Translations under genes and position numbers: made by a program
Shown here: one piece after another, positions 1-7,348 of the stretch
Layout of the letters: every line of letters begins with the position of its first letter
Position numbering within the stretch: the stretch's first letter is position 1
Notes under the pieces: generated by a model
The model's database searches: none
Seen by the model: the letters and a program-made list of their open reading frames with translations, nothing else
Told to the model about the DNA's origin: nothing
Assembly: GCA_958296045.1 (NCBI GenBank)
Contig: CATQHT010000003.1
Location: 879,246 to 943,245 of the forward strand
Reading direction: 5' to 3'
Length of the DNA stretch: 64,000 bases
From: Rhodothermales bacterium
Lineage (GTDB): Bacteria; Bacteroidota; Rhodothermia; Rhodothermales; Bin80

Positions 1-410
1 AGCTGGAAGGGGTCCTGACGGACGAACCGGGCCACAGTCGTGCAAGGATCAGGCTGGCGCAACTATTGGCCCTTTCGGATCTGACGCGCGCATTAACGCT
101 GCTGAAGGGGACCGACCCCGAAGCGGACCTCTTGCAGGTCGTGGAGGCCATTCGGGCGCTTGACCGCTTTCAACCGGGCAATCCGCTCCCAGACGGCCCG
201 GGGCAAGGGCCCTTCGGGCGCGCCTGCGCGGCATTTGCCCATGGCGATGCGGACGGAGCAGCAAAGAGCATCATCGAATTGCTGCAGGCGGACCGGTACT
301 ACCACGATGATGCGGGCCGTAAGTTCGGCGTAGCCATATTCACCATCCTTGGCCCCGGGCACCCGGTGACGAAGGCGCACCGGCGCACCTTCGACATGTG
401 GCTCTACTGA
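1..410 (+). CDS. C-terminal part of YbbN/CnoX-like co-chaperone (5' end outside window)
   Basis: The reading frame is open from base 3 with no stop, so the gene starts before the window; about 135 residues are visible. The visible part looks like the TPR-type C-terminal half of thioredoxin-fold co-chaperones of the YbbN/CnoX family. It has a helical repeat region and then the family's typical ending, where a DDAGRKFGVAIFTILG segment precedes a short Arg-rich last helix (HRRTFDMWLY). Known members guard substrates against oxidation and hand them to GroEL or DnaK. The thioredoxin domain cannot be seen. The gene converges on arsS, with 45 bases between the stop codons. Confidence 0.7.
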   Translation, partial: LEGVLTDEPGHSRARIRLAQLLALSDLTRALTLLKGTDPEADLLQVVEAIRALDRFQPGNPLPDGPGQGPFGRACAAFAHGDADGAAKSIIELLQADRYYHDDAGRKFGVAIFTILGPGHPVTKAHRRTFDMWLY

Positions 411-455
411 AGGCTGCGTACCACCCGCGTGCGGGTGGCCGGATGTACATCAGCG

Positions 456-1580
456 TCACGAAATCGCCCCGCCGCAGCTGCTGCCGGCCCCGGCAGTGCA
501 TCCGTAGCAGTGTCGTCCGGTACGGATAGTATGCTGACGCCATGCCTGAAGGTCAAAGTCCCCCACATGGGCGTTGCGCCCATTCAGGTCCATAACCATG
601 TCAAGCTGCTGATTGAAGTCACAATCATAGAGATAGCCGTCCCATGACACCGACAGCGTGCTGCGGCACATCAGCCCCGCGATGGTTGCCGGGTTAAAGG
701 CAGCCAACAGCCTGTCAAGGTAGGAGGTCACCTGGCCCGTCTCGAGCAGCCATTCCAGAAACCTTGACATCGGGATATTATTCAGCGTCAGCAGGCGATC
801 AAAGCGCACGCTATGGTTGGACAGGAGCGCTGCCTTCCATTCGCGTTCCAGCGAGCTCTGCCGGCCGGACAGGTATGCACCCACAGGGTTGGTCACCAGC
901 GTCAGCACACGGCGCGGGTCACCAAACCCGTAGCCGGCCTCGTTGAGGCGCGTAAGCGCCAAGAGTGATTTGCGGTAAGCGCCGGTGCCCCGCTGGGCGT
1001 CGGTCTTCAGTTGCCGATAGTGCGGCAGGGAGCACACTACTTCGACGCCCCGCTCGGCAAACCACTGCGGCAGGTGCGTGAACCGCCGTGCCAGAAGGAT
1101 GGTAAGGTTACAGCGGTCCATGACGTGGATGCCGCGTGCCACACACTCTTCTATGAGGTATTCAAAATGCGGATTGAGCTCCGGCGCGCCGCCTGTCAGG
1201 TCCACCACGCGTGGGCGGGTACGAATGATAAGATCAAGGCAGGCTTCCGCTGTGGCCTGGTCCATATTCTCTTCTGTGCGGTCCGGCCCTGCATCCACGT
1301 GGCAATGCCTGCAGGTCATGTTGCAGAGCTTGCCCAGGTTGAGCTGCACCACCTCTAGCGTTTCGGGCCGCAGCGCTGGCCAGCCGGATGCGGCCAGGTC
1401 GCTGTCAAAGTGGCCTGTCCCGGTGGGGCCCCCGCGAGTCTCTGCAGCGTTGAGGACACGGAACTGCTCGCGCGGCTCCACCAGGGGCGTTCCTCGCCAT
1501 GCCATCGACGAGGTGGCTCGCGGGCCATTCGCCGCGGGGGCAAGCGTATCCAGCGCGATAAAGTCGGTAGCAACCGTCAT
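456..1580 (-). CDS. arsS: Arsenosugar biosynthesis radical SAM protein ArsS
   Basis: Radical SAM enzyme of about 374 residues. The 4Fe-4S motif CNMTCRHCHV sits near residue 86, and the C-terminal Cys-rich ending CYGCTAGAGSSCGG is characteristic of ArsS. Known members join a 5'-deoxyadenosyl radical to dimethylarsenite on the way to arsenosugars. ATG at 1580 was preferred over an upstream in-frame start because it follows the neighbour's stop by 5 bases and has AGGTG just upstream. It is the last gene of the arsM-CMD-arsS group, which fits its use of the methylated product of ArsM. Confidence 0.9.
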   Translation of the reverse strand: MTVATDFIALDTLAPAANGPRATSSMAWRGTPLVEPREQFRVLNAAETRGGPTGTGHFDSDLAASGWPALRPETLEVVQLNLGKLCNMTCRHCHVDAGPDRTEENMDQATAEACLDLIIRTRPRVVDLTGGAPELNPHFEYLIEECVARGIHVMDRCNLTILLARRFTHLPQWFAERGVEVVCSLPHYRQLKTDAQRGTGAYRKSLLALTRLNEAGYGFGDPRRVLTLVTNPVGAYLSGRQSSLEREWKAALLSNHSVRFDRLLTLNNIPMSRFLEWLLETGQVTSYLDRLLAAFNPATIAGLMCRSTLSVSWDGYLYDCDFNQQLDMVMDLNGRNAHVGDFDLQAWRQHTIRTGRHCYGCTAGAGSSCGGAIS

Positions 1581-1585
1581 CACAC

Positions 1586-1918
1586 CTACATAGAAAGGCG
1601 CTTGGCCTGATCGGCCATCTGGATGCCATGCACCAGTGAGGCGCCTCCGCGCAGGGCGCACGCCACGTGCACGGCTTCGGTCATCTGCTCCAGGTCGGAT
1701 CCGTGCTCGAGAGCGCTTGTGGTGTGCGCATCAATGCAGTACGGGCATTGCAGTGCGTGCGCCACCGCGAGCGCGATGAGCGCTTTCTCCCGTGCGGACA
1801 GCGCACCGTCTTCGAAGACCTTGTTGTAGTACGCAAAAAAGGCGTCCGCCAGCTCCTTGCCGCCCTCGCCTATCTCACCGAAGCGCGGCAGGTGGTTTCT
1901 GTGGTAATAGTGGTCCAT
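1586..1918 (-). CDS. Arsenosugar biosynthesis-associated peroxidase-like protein (carboxymuconolactone decarboxylase fold)
   Basis: A 110-residue AhpD/carboxymuconolactone-decarboxylase-fold protein with the redox motif CPYC followed by IDAHT, as in alkylhydroperoxidase-like members. Proteins of this type are regularly encoded beside arsS and are named arsenosugar-biosynthesis-associated peroxidase-like proteins. Their exact reaction is not established; a thiol redox role during arsenical handling is inference. The gene lies 5 bases upstream of arsS and about 175 bases downstream of arsM, all on the minus strand, so co-transcription is likely. Confidence 0.85.
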   Translation of the reverse strand: MDHYYHRNHLPRFGEIGEGGKELADAFFAYYNKVFEDGALSAREKALIALAVAHALQCPYCIDAHTTSALEHGSDLEQMTEAVHVACALRGGASLVHGIQMADQAKRLSM

Positions 1919-1978
1919 ACCCTCAACAGGTGCGTATTATACCCGGGCGCTAACGGCTGTTCCGGCCACGGCCGCGGA

Positions 1979-1998
1979 CCTGGTCCATCAGGACCAGG
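1979..1998 (-). other. Perfect 8-bp hairpin between arsM and the CMD gene
   Basis: CCTGGTCC-ATCA-GGACCAGG forms a perfect 8-bp stem with a 4-base loop, 95-114 bases after the arsM stop and 61 bases before the next start. No T-run follows on the minus strand, so it is not a classical intrinsic terminator. It may stabilise or attenuate the intercistronic transcript. The role is inferred. Confidence 0.3.
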
Positions 1999-2092
1999 CG
2001 TGGCAGCGCCTCCACGAGTGCAGCCTACAAGGTAACCACGCCACCGGCAGCCTGAGAGCCGTGCCGGAATCTGCATATCCCGTGCGACCTCA

Positions 2093-2911
2093 TTAAGCCA
2101 GAGCGCCCTGGGGCTTCACTCCGCGCACGGTGATGCTCAACGCGCCATCCGCCCCTGCAATCTCACGCTCGGTCATCACACGAACTTCCTCAAACCCCGC
2201 CTCAGCGATCAGGCGCAGGTACGCGTCTCGCAGCATGGCACCTGCTACGCAGCCGACATATGATACAACGCTTTGGCGCACTGCCTCTGGAAGCGCGCGG
2301 GCTAGCACGACGTCACTGATCGCGAAGTGGCCACCGGGGCGCAGCACGCGCCAGACTTCGTCAAAGGCCGCCTCCTTGCGCGGCACCAGGTTGAGCACAC
2401 AGTTGCTGATAACGACATCTGCCGAAGCATCGGCCAGCGGCATCTGCTCGATATCTCCCAGCACGAAGTGCACGTTGTCGAACCCCAGATTTGCTGCGTT
2501 CTGGCGGGCGTTGCGGACCATGGCGCCCGAGAAGTCTATACCGGTAACCTGCCCGCTGGGCCCGACAATCCTACGAGCCACGAATGCATCGAGACCCGCC
2601 CCGCTACCCAGATCCACGACCGCCTGCCCTTTGCGAAGCCCCGCGTGATCCACCGGGAGGCCGCAACCCAGTCCCAGATCTGCCTCCTCGACGTACCCCT
2701 CCACGCTGCTGTACGCATCGCCTATCATAGTGCAGCCGCAATGGTCATCGCCTGCCGCAATTCGCGAATATTTGTCGTGCACCACATCCTTGATGTTCGC
2801 CTGTGCGGTTGCATCGGACCACGAGCTGCCACAGCAGGCTGGATCGCTTTCGCGCAGCGCTACAGGTGCCAATGGCTGCTGTGGGATTGCGCAACATTCT
2901 GCAAGGGGCAT
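2093..2911 (-). CDS. arsM: Arsenite S-adenosylmethionine methyltransferase ArsM
   Basis: A 272-residue class I SAM methyltransferase: motif I is VVDLGSGAGLDAF, followed by the acidic GIDFS motif. Cysteines expected of ArsM are present in the contexts GLGCGLP, SNCVLN and YVGCVAG, plus a Cys-rich N-terminus (CCGSS, CGCT). ArsM methylates arsenite stepwise to mono-, di- and trimethylated species. Downstream on the same strand lie the CMD-like protein and ArsS, so the dimethyl product probably feeds arsenosugar synthesis. No ArsR-type regulator is visible nearby. Confidence 0.9.
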   Translation of the reverse strand: MPLAECCAIPQQPLAPVALRESDPACCGSSWSDATAQANIKDVVHDKYSRIAAGDDHCGCTMIGDAYSSVEGYVEEADLGLGCGLPVDHAGLRKGQAVVDLGSGAGLDAFVARRIVGPSGQVTGIDFSGAMVRNARQNAANLGFDNVHFVLGDIEQMPLADASADVVISNCVLNLVPRKEAAFDEVWRVLRPGGHFAISDVVLARALPEAVRQSVVSYVGCVAGAMLRDAYLRLIAEAGFEEVRVMTEREIAGADGALSITVRGVKPQGALA

Positions 2912-3123
2912 GGGGGCTGGGAATAGTCGGGTGCACGGAAGGCCAGTCTATACCCCGCCGCAACCGCAGGTTCCGTCTGTTTCAGACGCTGCGGCTCGCT
3001 GGCCCAGGCCGATGCCTGCTCTGCACAACACCCACGGAGACCCTACGCCCACTCCAGCCAGGTGCCGCATGTGCCGCGCGAGCCTTTCCGGGTCGTCTGT
3101 AGCCACTGCAACGCGCCCCGTCG

Positions 3124-3129
3124 TATAAT
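3124..3129 (+). promoter_or_regulatory. Possible -10 box (TATAAT) upstream of aconitase X
   Basis: A perfect TATAAT lies 68 bases upstream of the chosen aconitase X start at 3197, in the divergent region shared with arsM. No convincing -35 element stands 16-18 bases upstream, so the assignment is weak. Confidence 0.25.
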
Positions 3130-3196
3130 GGGATGGGCCGCGAATAAGATGGGCCGCGGCTCAGCATCGTCCTACCCGTCTGGCCGAAACTTCACC

Positions 3197-4462
3197 ATGG
3201 AAAGGGCACTCAGCTCCCGGGACCACGCGATGCTTGAGGGCGAATGTGGGCCCGCAGCGCAGATGGCGATGCGCATCCTGGAGCGCATGCGACCCATTAT
3301 GGGAGCGCAGTCGTTTCTCGACATCAGCGGCGCCCATATCGACAGCGCTCTCTACCAGGGCGAAGCTACGCTGGCCTACGCGGAGCACCTGGCGGACCTG
3401 GGCGCCCGCGTCCGCGTGCCGACTACGCTCAATGTCAGCGGCGTGGACGAGCACGGATGGCAGGCCTGGGCCGTGCCTCCAGACTGGGCAGCAGGGGCCA
3501 GACGCCAGATGGTCGCGTATCGGTCGATGGGATGCAAACCGACGTGGACGTGCGCGCCCTACCAGGAGTCTCAACGACCCGCCTTCGGCGAACAGGTGGC
3601 CTGGGGGGAATCAAGCGCCGTCGTTTTTGCCAACTCCGTGCTGGGCGCGCGCACGGCACGGTACCCGGACCTCCTGGATATCTGCGCCGCGATCACCGGA
3701 CGCGTCCCGGCAGCCGGACTCCACCTCAGGCGGCGCCGCGCAGGACAGGTACTCTTCACGCTGCGCCACGTACCCGTTGCGCTGCAGCAGGCGGATAGCT
3801 TCTTTGGCGTGCTGGGACACCTGATCGGCAAAGCGGTCGGCAACCGCATCCCTGTGATACAGGGACTGGAAGTGGCGCCCTCAGAGGATCAGCTAAAGGC
3901 GTTCGGTGCCGCGAGCGCATCTAGTGGAGCTGTGGCACTCTTTCATATGGTTGGTGTCACGCCGGAGGCCGAGACACTTGCAGCTGCCACCCAGCGACGG
4001 CCAGCAGAAGCCACCATCGACGTCACTATGGAGGCGCTGCGCGCCACCCGCTGTGAGCTCTCTTCTGCAGCGATCGGCCCCCTCGACATGGTGGTGCTGG
4101 GCAGCCCTCACTTTTCATTCGAGGAGTTTCGGAAGCTGGCTGCCCTTGTCAGTGGCCGCAAGCGGCATCCAGGTACGCAGCTGCTGGTGACCGCCAGCCG
4201 CGTAGTGAAAGCGCTGGCCGCGCGCGCCGGCTTTCTGTCCTCCTTGGAGGCCTTCGGAGGTAAAGTGACCGTCGACACATGCATCCTGACCACACCTATG
4301 CTGCAGCCTTCGGTGAAGACGCTTATGACGAACTCCGCCAAGTACGCGTACTATGCGCCTGGCCTGCTCGGCACCGCCATCGTGTACGGTAGCTTGGAGG
4401 ATTGCATCCGCTCAGCAGAACGAGGTGGCGTAGACAGAGACGACTCGCTGTGGCAGCCGTAA
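3197..4462 (+). CDS. Aconitase X catalytic (large) subunit
   Basis: About 421 residues matching the DUF521/aconitase X catalytic domain: it has an ISGAHIDSALYQGE segment, the SMGCKPTWTCAPYQ segment containing iron-sulfur-type cysteines, WGESSAVVFANSVLGART, and a late Cys in VDTCILTTP. Family members are dehydratases: cis-3-hydroxy-L-proline dehydratase in bacteria, mevalonate 5-phosphate dehydratase in archaea. The substrate here cannot be read from sequence. ATG 3197 (MERALSSRDHAML) is chosen because the upstream extension lacks family character. The gene overlaps the small swivel subunit by 13 bases, the split arrangement also seen in two-subunit members. Confidence 0.85.
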   Translation: MERALSSRDHAMLEGECGPAAQMAMRILERMRPIMGAQSFLDISGAHIDSALYQGEATLAYAEHLADLGARVRVPTTLNVSGVDEHGWQAWAVPPDWAAGARRQMVAYRSMGCKPTWTCAPYQESQRPAFGEQVAWGESSAVVFANSVLGARTARYPDLLDICAAITGRVPAAGLHLRRRRAGQVLFTLRHVPVALQQADSFFGVLGHLIGKAVGNRIPVIQGLEVAPSEDQLKAFGAASASSGAVALFHMVGVTPEAETLAAATQRRPAEATIDVTMEALRATRCELSSAAIGPLDMVVLGSPHFSFEEFRKLAALVSGRKRHPGTQLLVTASRVVKALAARAGFLSSLEAFGGKVTVDTCILTTPMLQPSVKTLMTNSAKYAYYAPGLLGTAIVYGSLEDCIRSAERGGVDRDDSLWQP

Positions 4463-4872
4463 TCGAAGGCCACCCCGTAGTGGCTGGAGAGGCAGCGGGC
4501 ATGTCGCTGGTTTCGTCCGAGCCGCTCAGCTTCTGGGGCGGCTACGACCAGAATACGGGCACTATTATCGACCGACGCCATCCCCTGTCGGGTCGGGTAG
4601 CCAGTGGCAAGGTGCTCGCCATCGGTGGCACGCGCGGCTCCAGTACTACGACAGCGGTGCTGCTCGAAGCGGTACGCCGGGGCACTGCGCCGGTCGCCCT
4701 GCTGACAATCGGCACCGATGTCTTTCTGGCACTTGCTGCCATTGTGGCCGACGAGCTCTACCGGCGTAGCCTTCCAGTAGTCGCGCTTTCGGACCCCGAC
4801 TTCGCGCGGTTAAGCAGCGGACAGCTCCTGAAGGTCGCCACCTCTGGGCGTATCATTATCGTGGATCCATGA
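4450..4872 (+). CDS. Aconitase X swivel (small) subunit, DUF126
   Basis: About 140 residues with the swivel-domain pattern: SFWGGYDQNTGTIID, then HPLSGRVASGKVLAIGGTRGSS, followed by a hydrophobic segment and a final strand ending in IIIVDP. In intact enzymes this domain closes over the active site of the large subunit. GTG 4450 is the best start; it overlaps the large-subunit stop by 13 bases, suggesting translational coupling. The last 115 bases overlap, on the opposite strand, the C-terminal coding region of the MnmD-like gene. Confidence 0.85.
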   Translation: MAAVIEGHPVVAGEAAGMSLVSSEPLSFWGGYDQNTGTIIDRRHPLSGRVASGKVLAIGGTRGSSTTTAVLLEAVRRGTAPVALLTIGTDVFLALAAIVADELYRRSLPVVALSDPDFARLSSGQLLKVATSGRIIIVDP

Positions 4873-5639
4873 TTGCGTGCCGGCTTCGTTGCGACGAGCA
4901 CCTCGCGCTTGCCTGGAGGTCCCCGGCGACGCGCAACAGCAAACCCGGCGACCTGCAAGGCGCGCCGCACATGCCCAGCCGCCGAATATGTAGCCAGCCT
5001 CCCTCCCGGTACCAGCGCGGCATGCAGCTGCTGCAGAAAGCCCGGGGACCAGAGCTCTGGGTTGACCTTCGGACTAAACCCATCCAGATATACCGCATCA
5101 AAGTGCTCTCGAGGCAACTGCTGCCGGCGTGCATCACCGATCAGGAGGGCCAGCCAGCAACCCGGCAGCACATCGCACTCATATCGCCCTAAAGAAACAT
5201 TGTGCGGCAACCTGTGGCGGCGCCACCGAAGCCAGGCCCGGCTTACTGTGCGCACGTCATCGATCAAGCTGTAATCCAGAAGCTCCAGCGCGGGCGCGGC
5301 AGGCAGCCTCGACTCGAGGCCGGTATACGACAGCGTCACGCCGGCTTTGGCCACGGCTGCCGCCGTCACAAGAAAGTTCAGCCCTGATCCGAAACCGACC
5401 TCAAGCACCCGCAGGTGGCTTACCCCCGGAAGCTGCGGCGCCACCGCACCTGCATGAAACACGTACAAAGCCTCGGTAAACGCTCCATGCATTGATCGAA
5501 ACGTCTGCCCATACTCGGCGCTGTACAACGTCTTGGATCCGTCGGCTGTGCGGCGCACTTGCGGCGCCTGCAATCGCGATGTCTTGCGCAAGGGATCAAG
5601 CCCTGCGGCGCCCTGTTGCACCTGCGTATTCTGACCCAT
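4758..5639 (-). CDS. MnmD-like tRNA 5-aminomethyl-2-thiouridine methyltransferase
   Basis: A 293-residue SAM methyltransferase resembling the MnmC N-terminal domain (DUF752/MnmD). DGSKTLYSAEYGQTFRS is the substrate-side signature, VLEVGFGSGLNFLV is motif I, and FDAVYLDGFSPKVNPELW is the Asp-rich catalytic region. Members complete the 5-methylaminomethyl modification of wobble uridine in tRNA. There is no fused FAD oxidase domain, as in lineages with a stand-alone MnmD. The final 40 or so residues run beyond the usual fold end and are overprinted on the aconitase X small-subunit gene. Its start codon overlaps the divergent regulator's start within one CATG. Confidence 0.8.
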   Translation of the reverse strand: MGQNTQVQQGAAGLDPLRKTSRLQAPQVRRTADGSKTLYSAEYGQTFRSMHGAFTEALYVFHAGAVAPQLPGVSHLRVLEVGFGSGLNFLVTAAAVAKAGVTLSYTGLESRLPAAPALELLDYSLIDDVRTVSRAWLRWRRHRLPHNVSLGRYECDVLPGCWLALLIGDARRQQLPREHFDAVYLDGFSPKVNPELWSPGFLQQLHAALVPGGRLATYSAAGHVRRALQVAGFAVARRRGPPGKREVLVATKPARNHGSTIMIRPEVATFRSCPLLNRAKSGSESATTGRLRR

Positions 5640-6324
5640 GGTGTCGATGCTGAGCCCAGCGATCGAGGATTACCTGAAGACGATATATAAGCTTCAAGGT
5701 GAAGGTACGGTATCTACCACCAGTGTCGCACAGGCTATGAACGTCAGCCCAGCGTCGGTTACCAACATGGTCAAGAGGCTCGCGCGCCTTAAGATGGTCC
5801 GCCACAAGTCGTACCGAGGCGTCCGCCTGACCGAAGCTGGCGAAAAGATTGCGCTGGAAATCGTCCGCCACCACCGGCTCCTGGAAACATACCTGAAGCA
5901 GTTTCTGGGATACTCGTGGGCCGACATGCACGCGGAAGCGGAGCACCTGGAGCACCATATTTCGGAGGAATTTGAAAAAAAGATCGATCAGCTCTTGGGC
6001 TATCCCACACACGATCCCCACGGACACCCCATCCCGACGGCCGACCTTACCATGGAGCAGCCCAAGGTGCGGCCGCTGTCTTCTGTGGAGGTTGGGTGCT
6101 GCGTCCGCGTCAGTTCAGTGGCCGACACCGATGCTGGCATGCTGGAATACCTGGAGTCCGTGGGTTTGATGCCGAACCAGAAGGTGACGATCGTGGCCAA
6201 AGCACCCTTTGAAGGTCCGATCACCCTCACGGTCAAAGGCGGAGAGCTTGTGCTTGGCAACTACGCGGCCACCCACGTCTATGTAGACGCTGCCGAGTCA
6301 GAGGATCGTCTTGCCAAGAAGTGA
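5638..6324 (+). CDS. DtxR/MntR-family metal-dependent regulator
   Basis: A 228-residue DtxR-type repressor. The winged helix is at residues 5-65 (IEDYLKTIYKL, VSPASVTNMVKRL, RGVRLTEAG), the metal-binding dimerisation region contains HHRLLETYL and AEHLEHHIS, and a C-terminal FeoA/SH3-like domain starts near residue 145. Such proteins sense Mn2+ or Fe2+ and control metal uptake and efflux. No transporter is adjacent, so the targets are unknown. The start overlaps that of the divergent MnmD gene; ATG 5647 is an alternative start. The 3' end overlaps the convergent arginase by 27 bases. Confidence 0.85.
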   Translation: MVSMLSPAIEDYLKTIYKLQGEGTVSTTSVAQAMNVSPASVTNMVKRLARLKMVRHKSYRGVRLTEAGEKIALEIVRHHRLLETYLKQFLGYSWADMHAEAEHLEHHISEEFEKKIDQLLGYPTHDPHGHPIPTADLTMEQPKVRPLSSVEVGCCVRVSSVADTDAGMLEYLESVGLMPNQKVTIVAKAPFEGPITLTVKGGELVLGNYAATHVYVDAAESEDRLAKK

Positions 6325-7188
6325 GGCTAGAAGGTCCGCCGCCAGGGTAGCGGTACGATTCTGTATGTCGAGGATGGGGTTAATTTCCACGACGTCGATT
6401 GACCCCAGGCGCCCGTCTTCCGCAATCAGCTCCATCAGCAGGTGGGCTTCGCGTGTATTGAGCCCGCCAGTGACAGGAGTACCCACGCCTGGCGCATAAT
6501 GAGGATCCAGGCTGTCCATATCGAGGCTGACGTGCAGCCGCGCCACATGGCTTAGGCGCTCCAGCGCCTCGCAGGCCACAGCGGCGATGCCACGCTCATC
6601 GATTTCGCGCATGGTGTAGATCCCCATTCGGCTTTCGCGTAGCTTGCGGCGTTCGGCAGCGTCGAGGTCTCGGACCGCAATAAGCACGACATTTTCCGGT
6701 TCCACTTTCGGGCCAAGGCGGCCTGCATTCACAAGCTCAGGAGCACCCCGACCAATCAGGATGGACAGCGGCATCCCATGTATGTTGCCGCTGAGCGATA
6801 TGTCAGGAGTGTTAAAGTCTGCGTGTGCATCAATCCACAGGAGACCGGCTGGGCAGTCGTGTGTGGCGCCGCCCACGCTGCCGACAGCGATGGAATGGTC
6901 TCCGCCCATAACCAAGGGCAGATAACCGTCCGAGATTACACTGGCCACCTGTCTGTACAGCAACTCGCACACCTCGCTAATAGGCCGAATGAAGTCCAGA
7001 CCATGGTGCAACGCCAGCGTGTCCCGGACCGGGACGGTCATGTTACCGCAGTCCACTACTATGTAGTTGAGCTTCTGCAGCATTTGAGTGAGCCCAGCAT
7101 AGCGGATAGCGCTCGGCCCCACATCGACGCCACGCAGGCTCTGTCCTAAGTCCATTGGGACCCCGATTAGGTGAATGGTGCGCTGCAT
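6298..7188 (-). CDS. rocF: Arginase
   Basis: A 296-residue ureohydrolase with all Mn2+ ligand motifs: GGDHSIAVG, DAHADFNT and SLDMDSLDP, plus GTPVTGGLN near the end. Length and motif spacing match bacterial arginases, which hydrolyse arginine to ornithine and urea. Agmatinase or formimidoylglutamase are less likely given the N-terminal GQSLRGVDVGPSAIR pattern typical of arginase. Its 3' end overlaps the DtxR-type gene by 27 bases. Confidence 0.9.
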   Translation of the reverse strand: MQRTIHLIGVPMDLGQSLRGVDVGPSAIRYAGLTQMLQKLNYIVVDCGNMTVPVRDTLALHHGLDFIRPISEVCELLYRQVASVISDGYLPLVMGGDHSIAVGSVGGATHDCPAGLLWIDAHADFNTPDISLSGNIHGMPLSILIGRGAPELVNAGRLGPKVEPENVVLIAVRDLDAAERRKLRESRMGIYTMREIDERGIAAVACEALERLSHVARLHVSLDMDSLDPHYAPGVGTPVTGGLNTREAHLLMELIAEDGRLGSIDVVEINPILDIQNRTATLAADLLASLLGKTIL

Positions 7189-7348
7189 ATTGGTATTAAA
7201 CGTGGTGCGAATACGTCGATATTATCTTGCTGGCGCTGGTGCGCATCGCGACCCAGCCTCGGCGCGTGCCCGGTGCATGTGTACCCAGGCGTCCGCGTTG
7301 CGGATCCGCAGGGGCGCCGGATTCGTATAGGCGGACTGTTTCCAAGAC

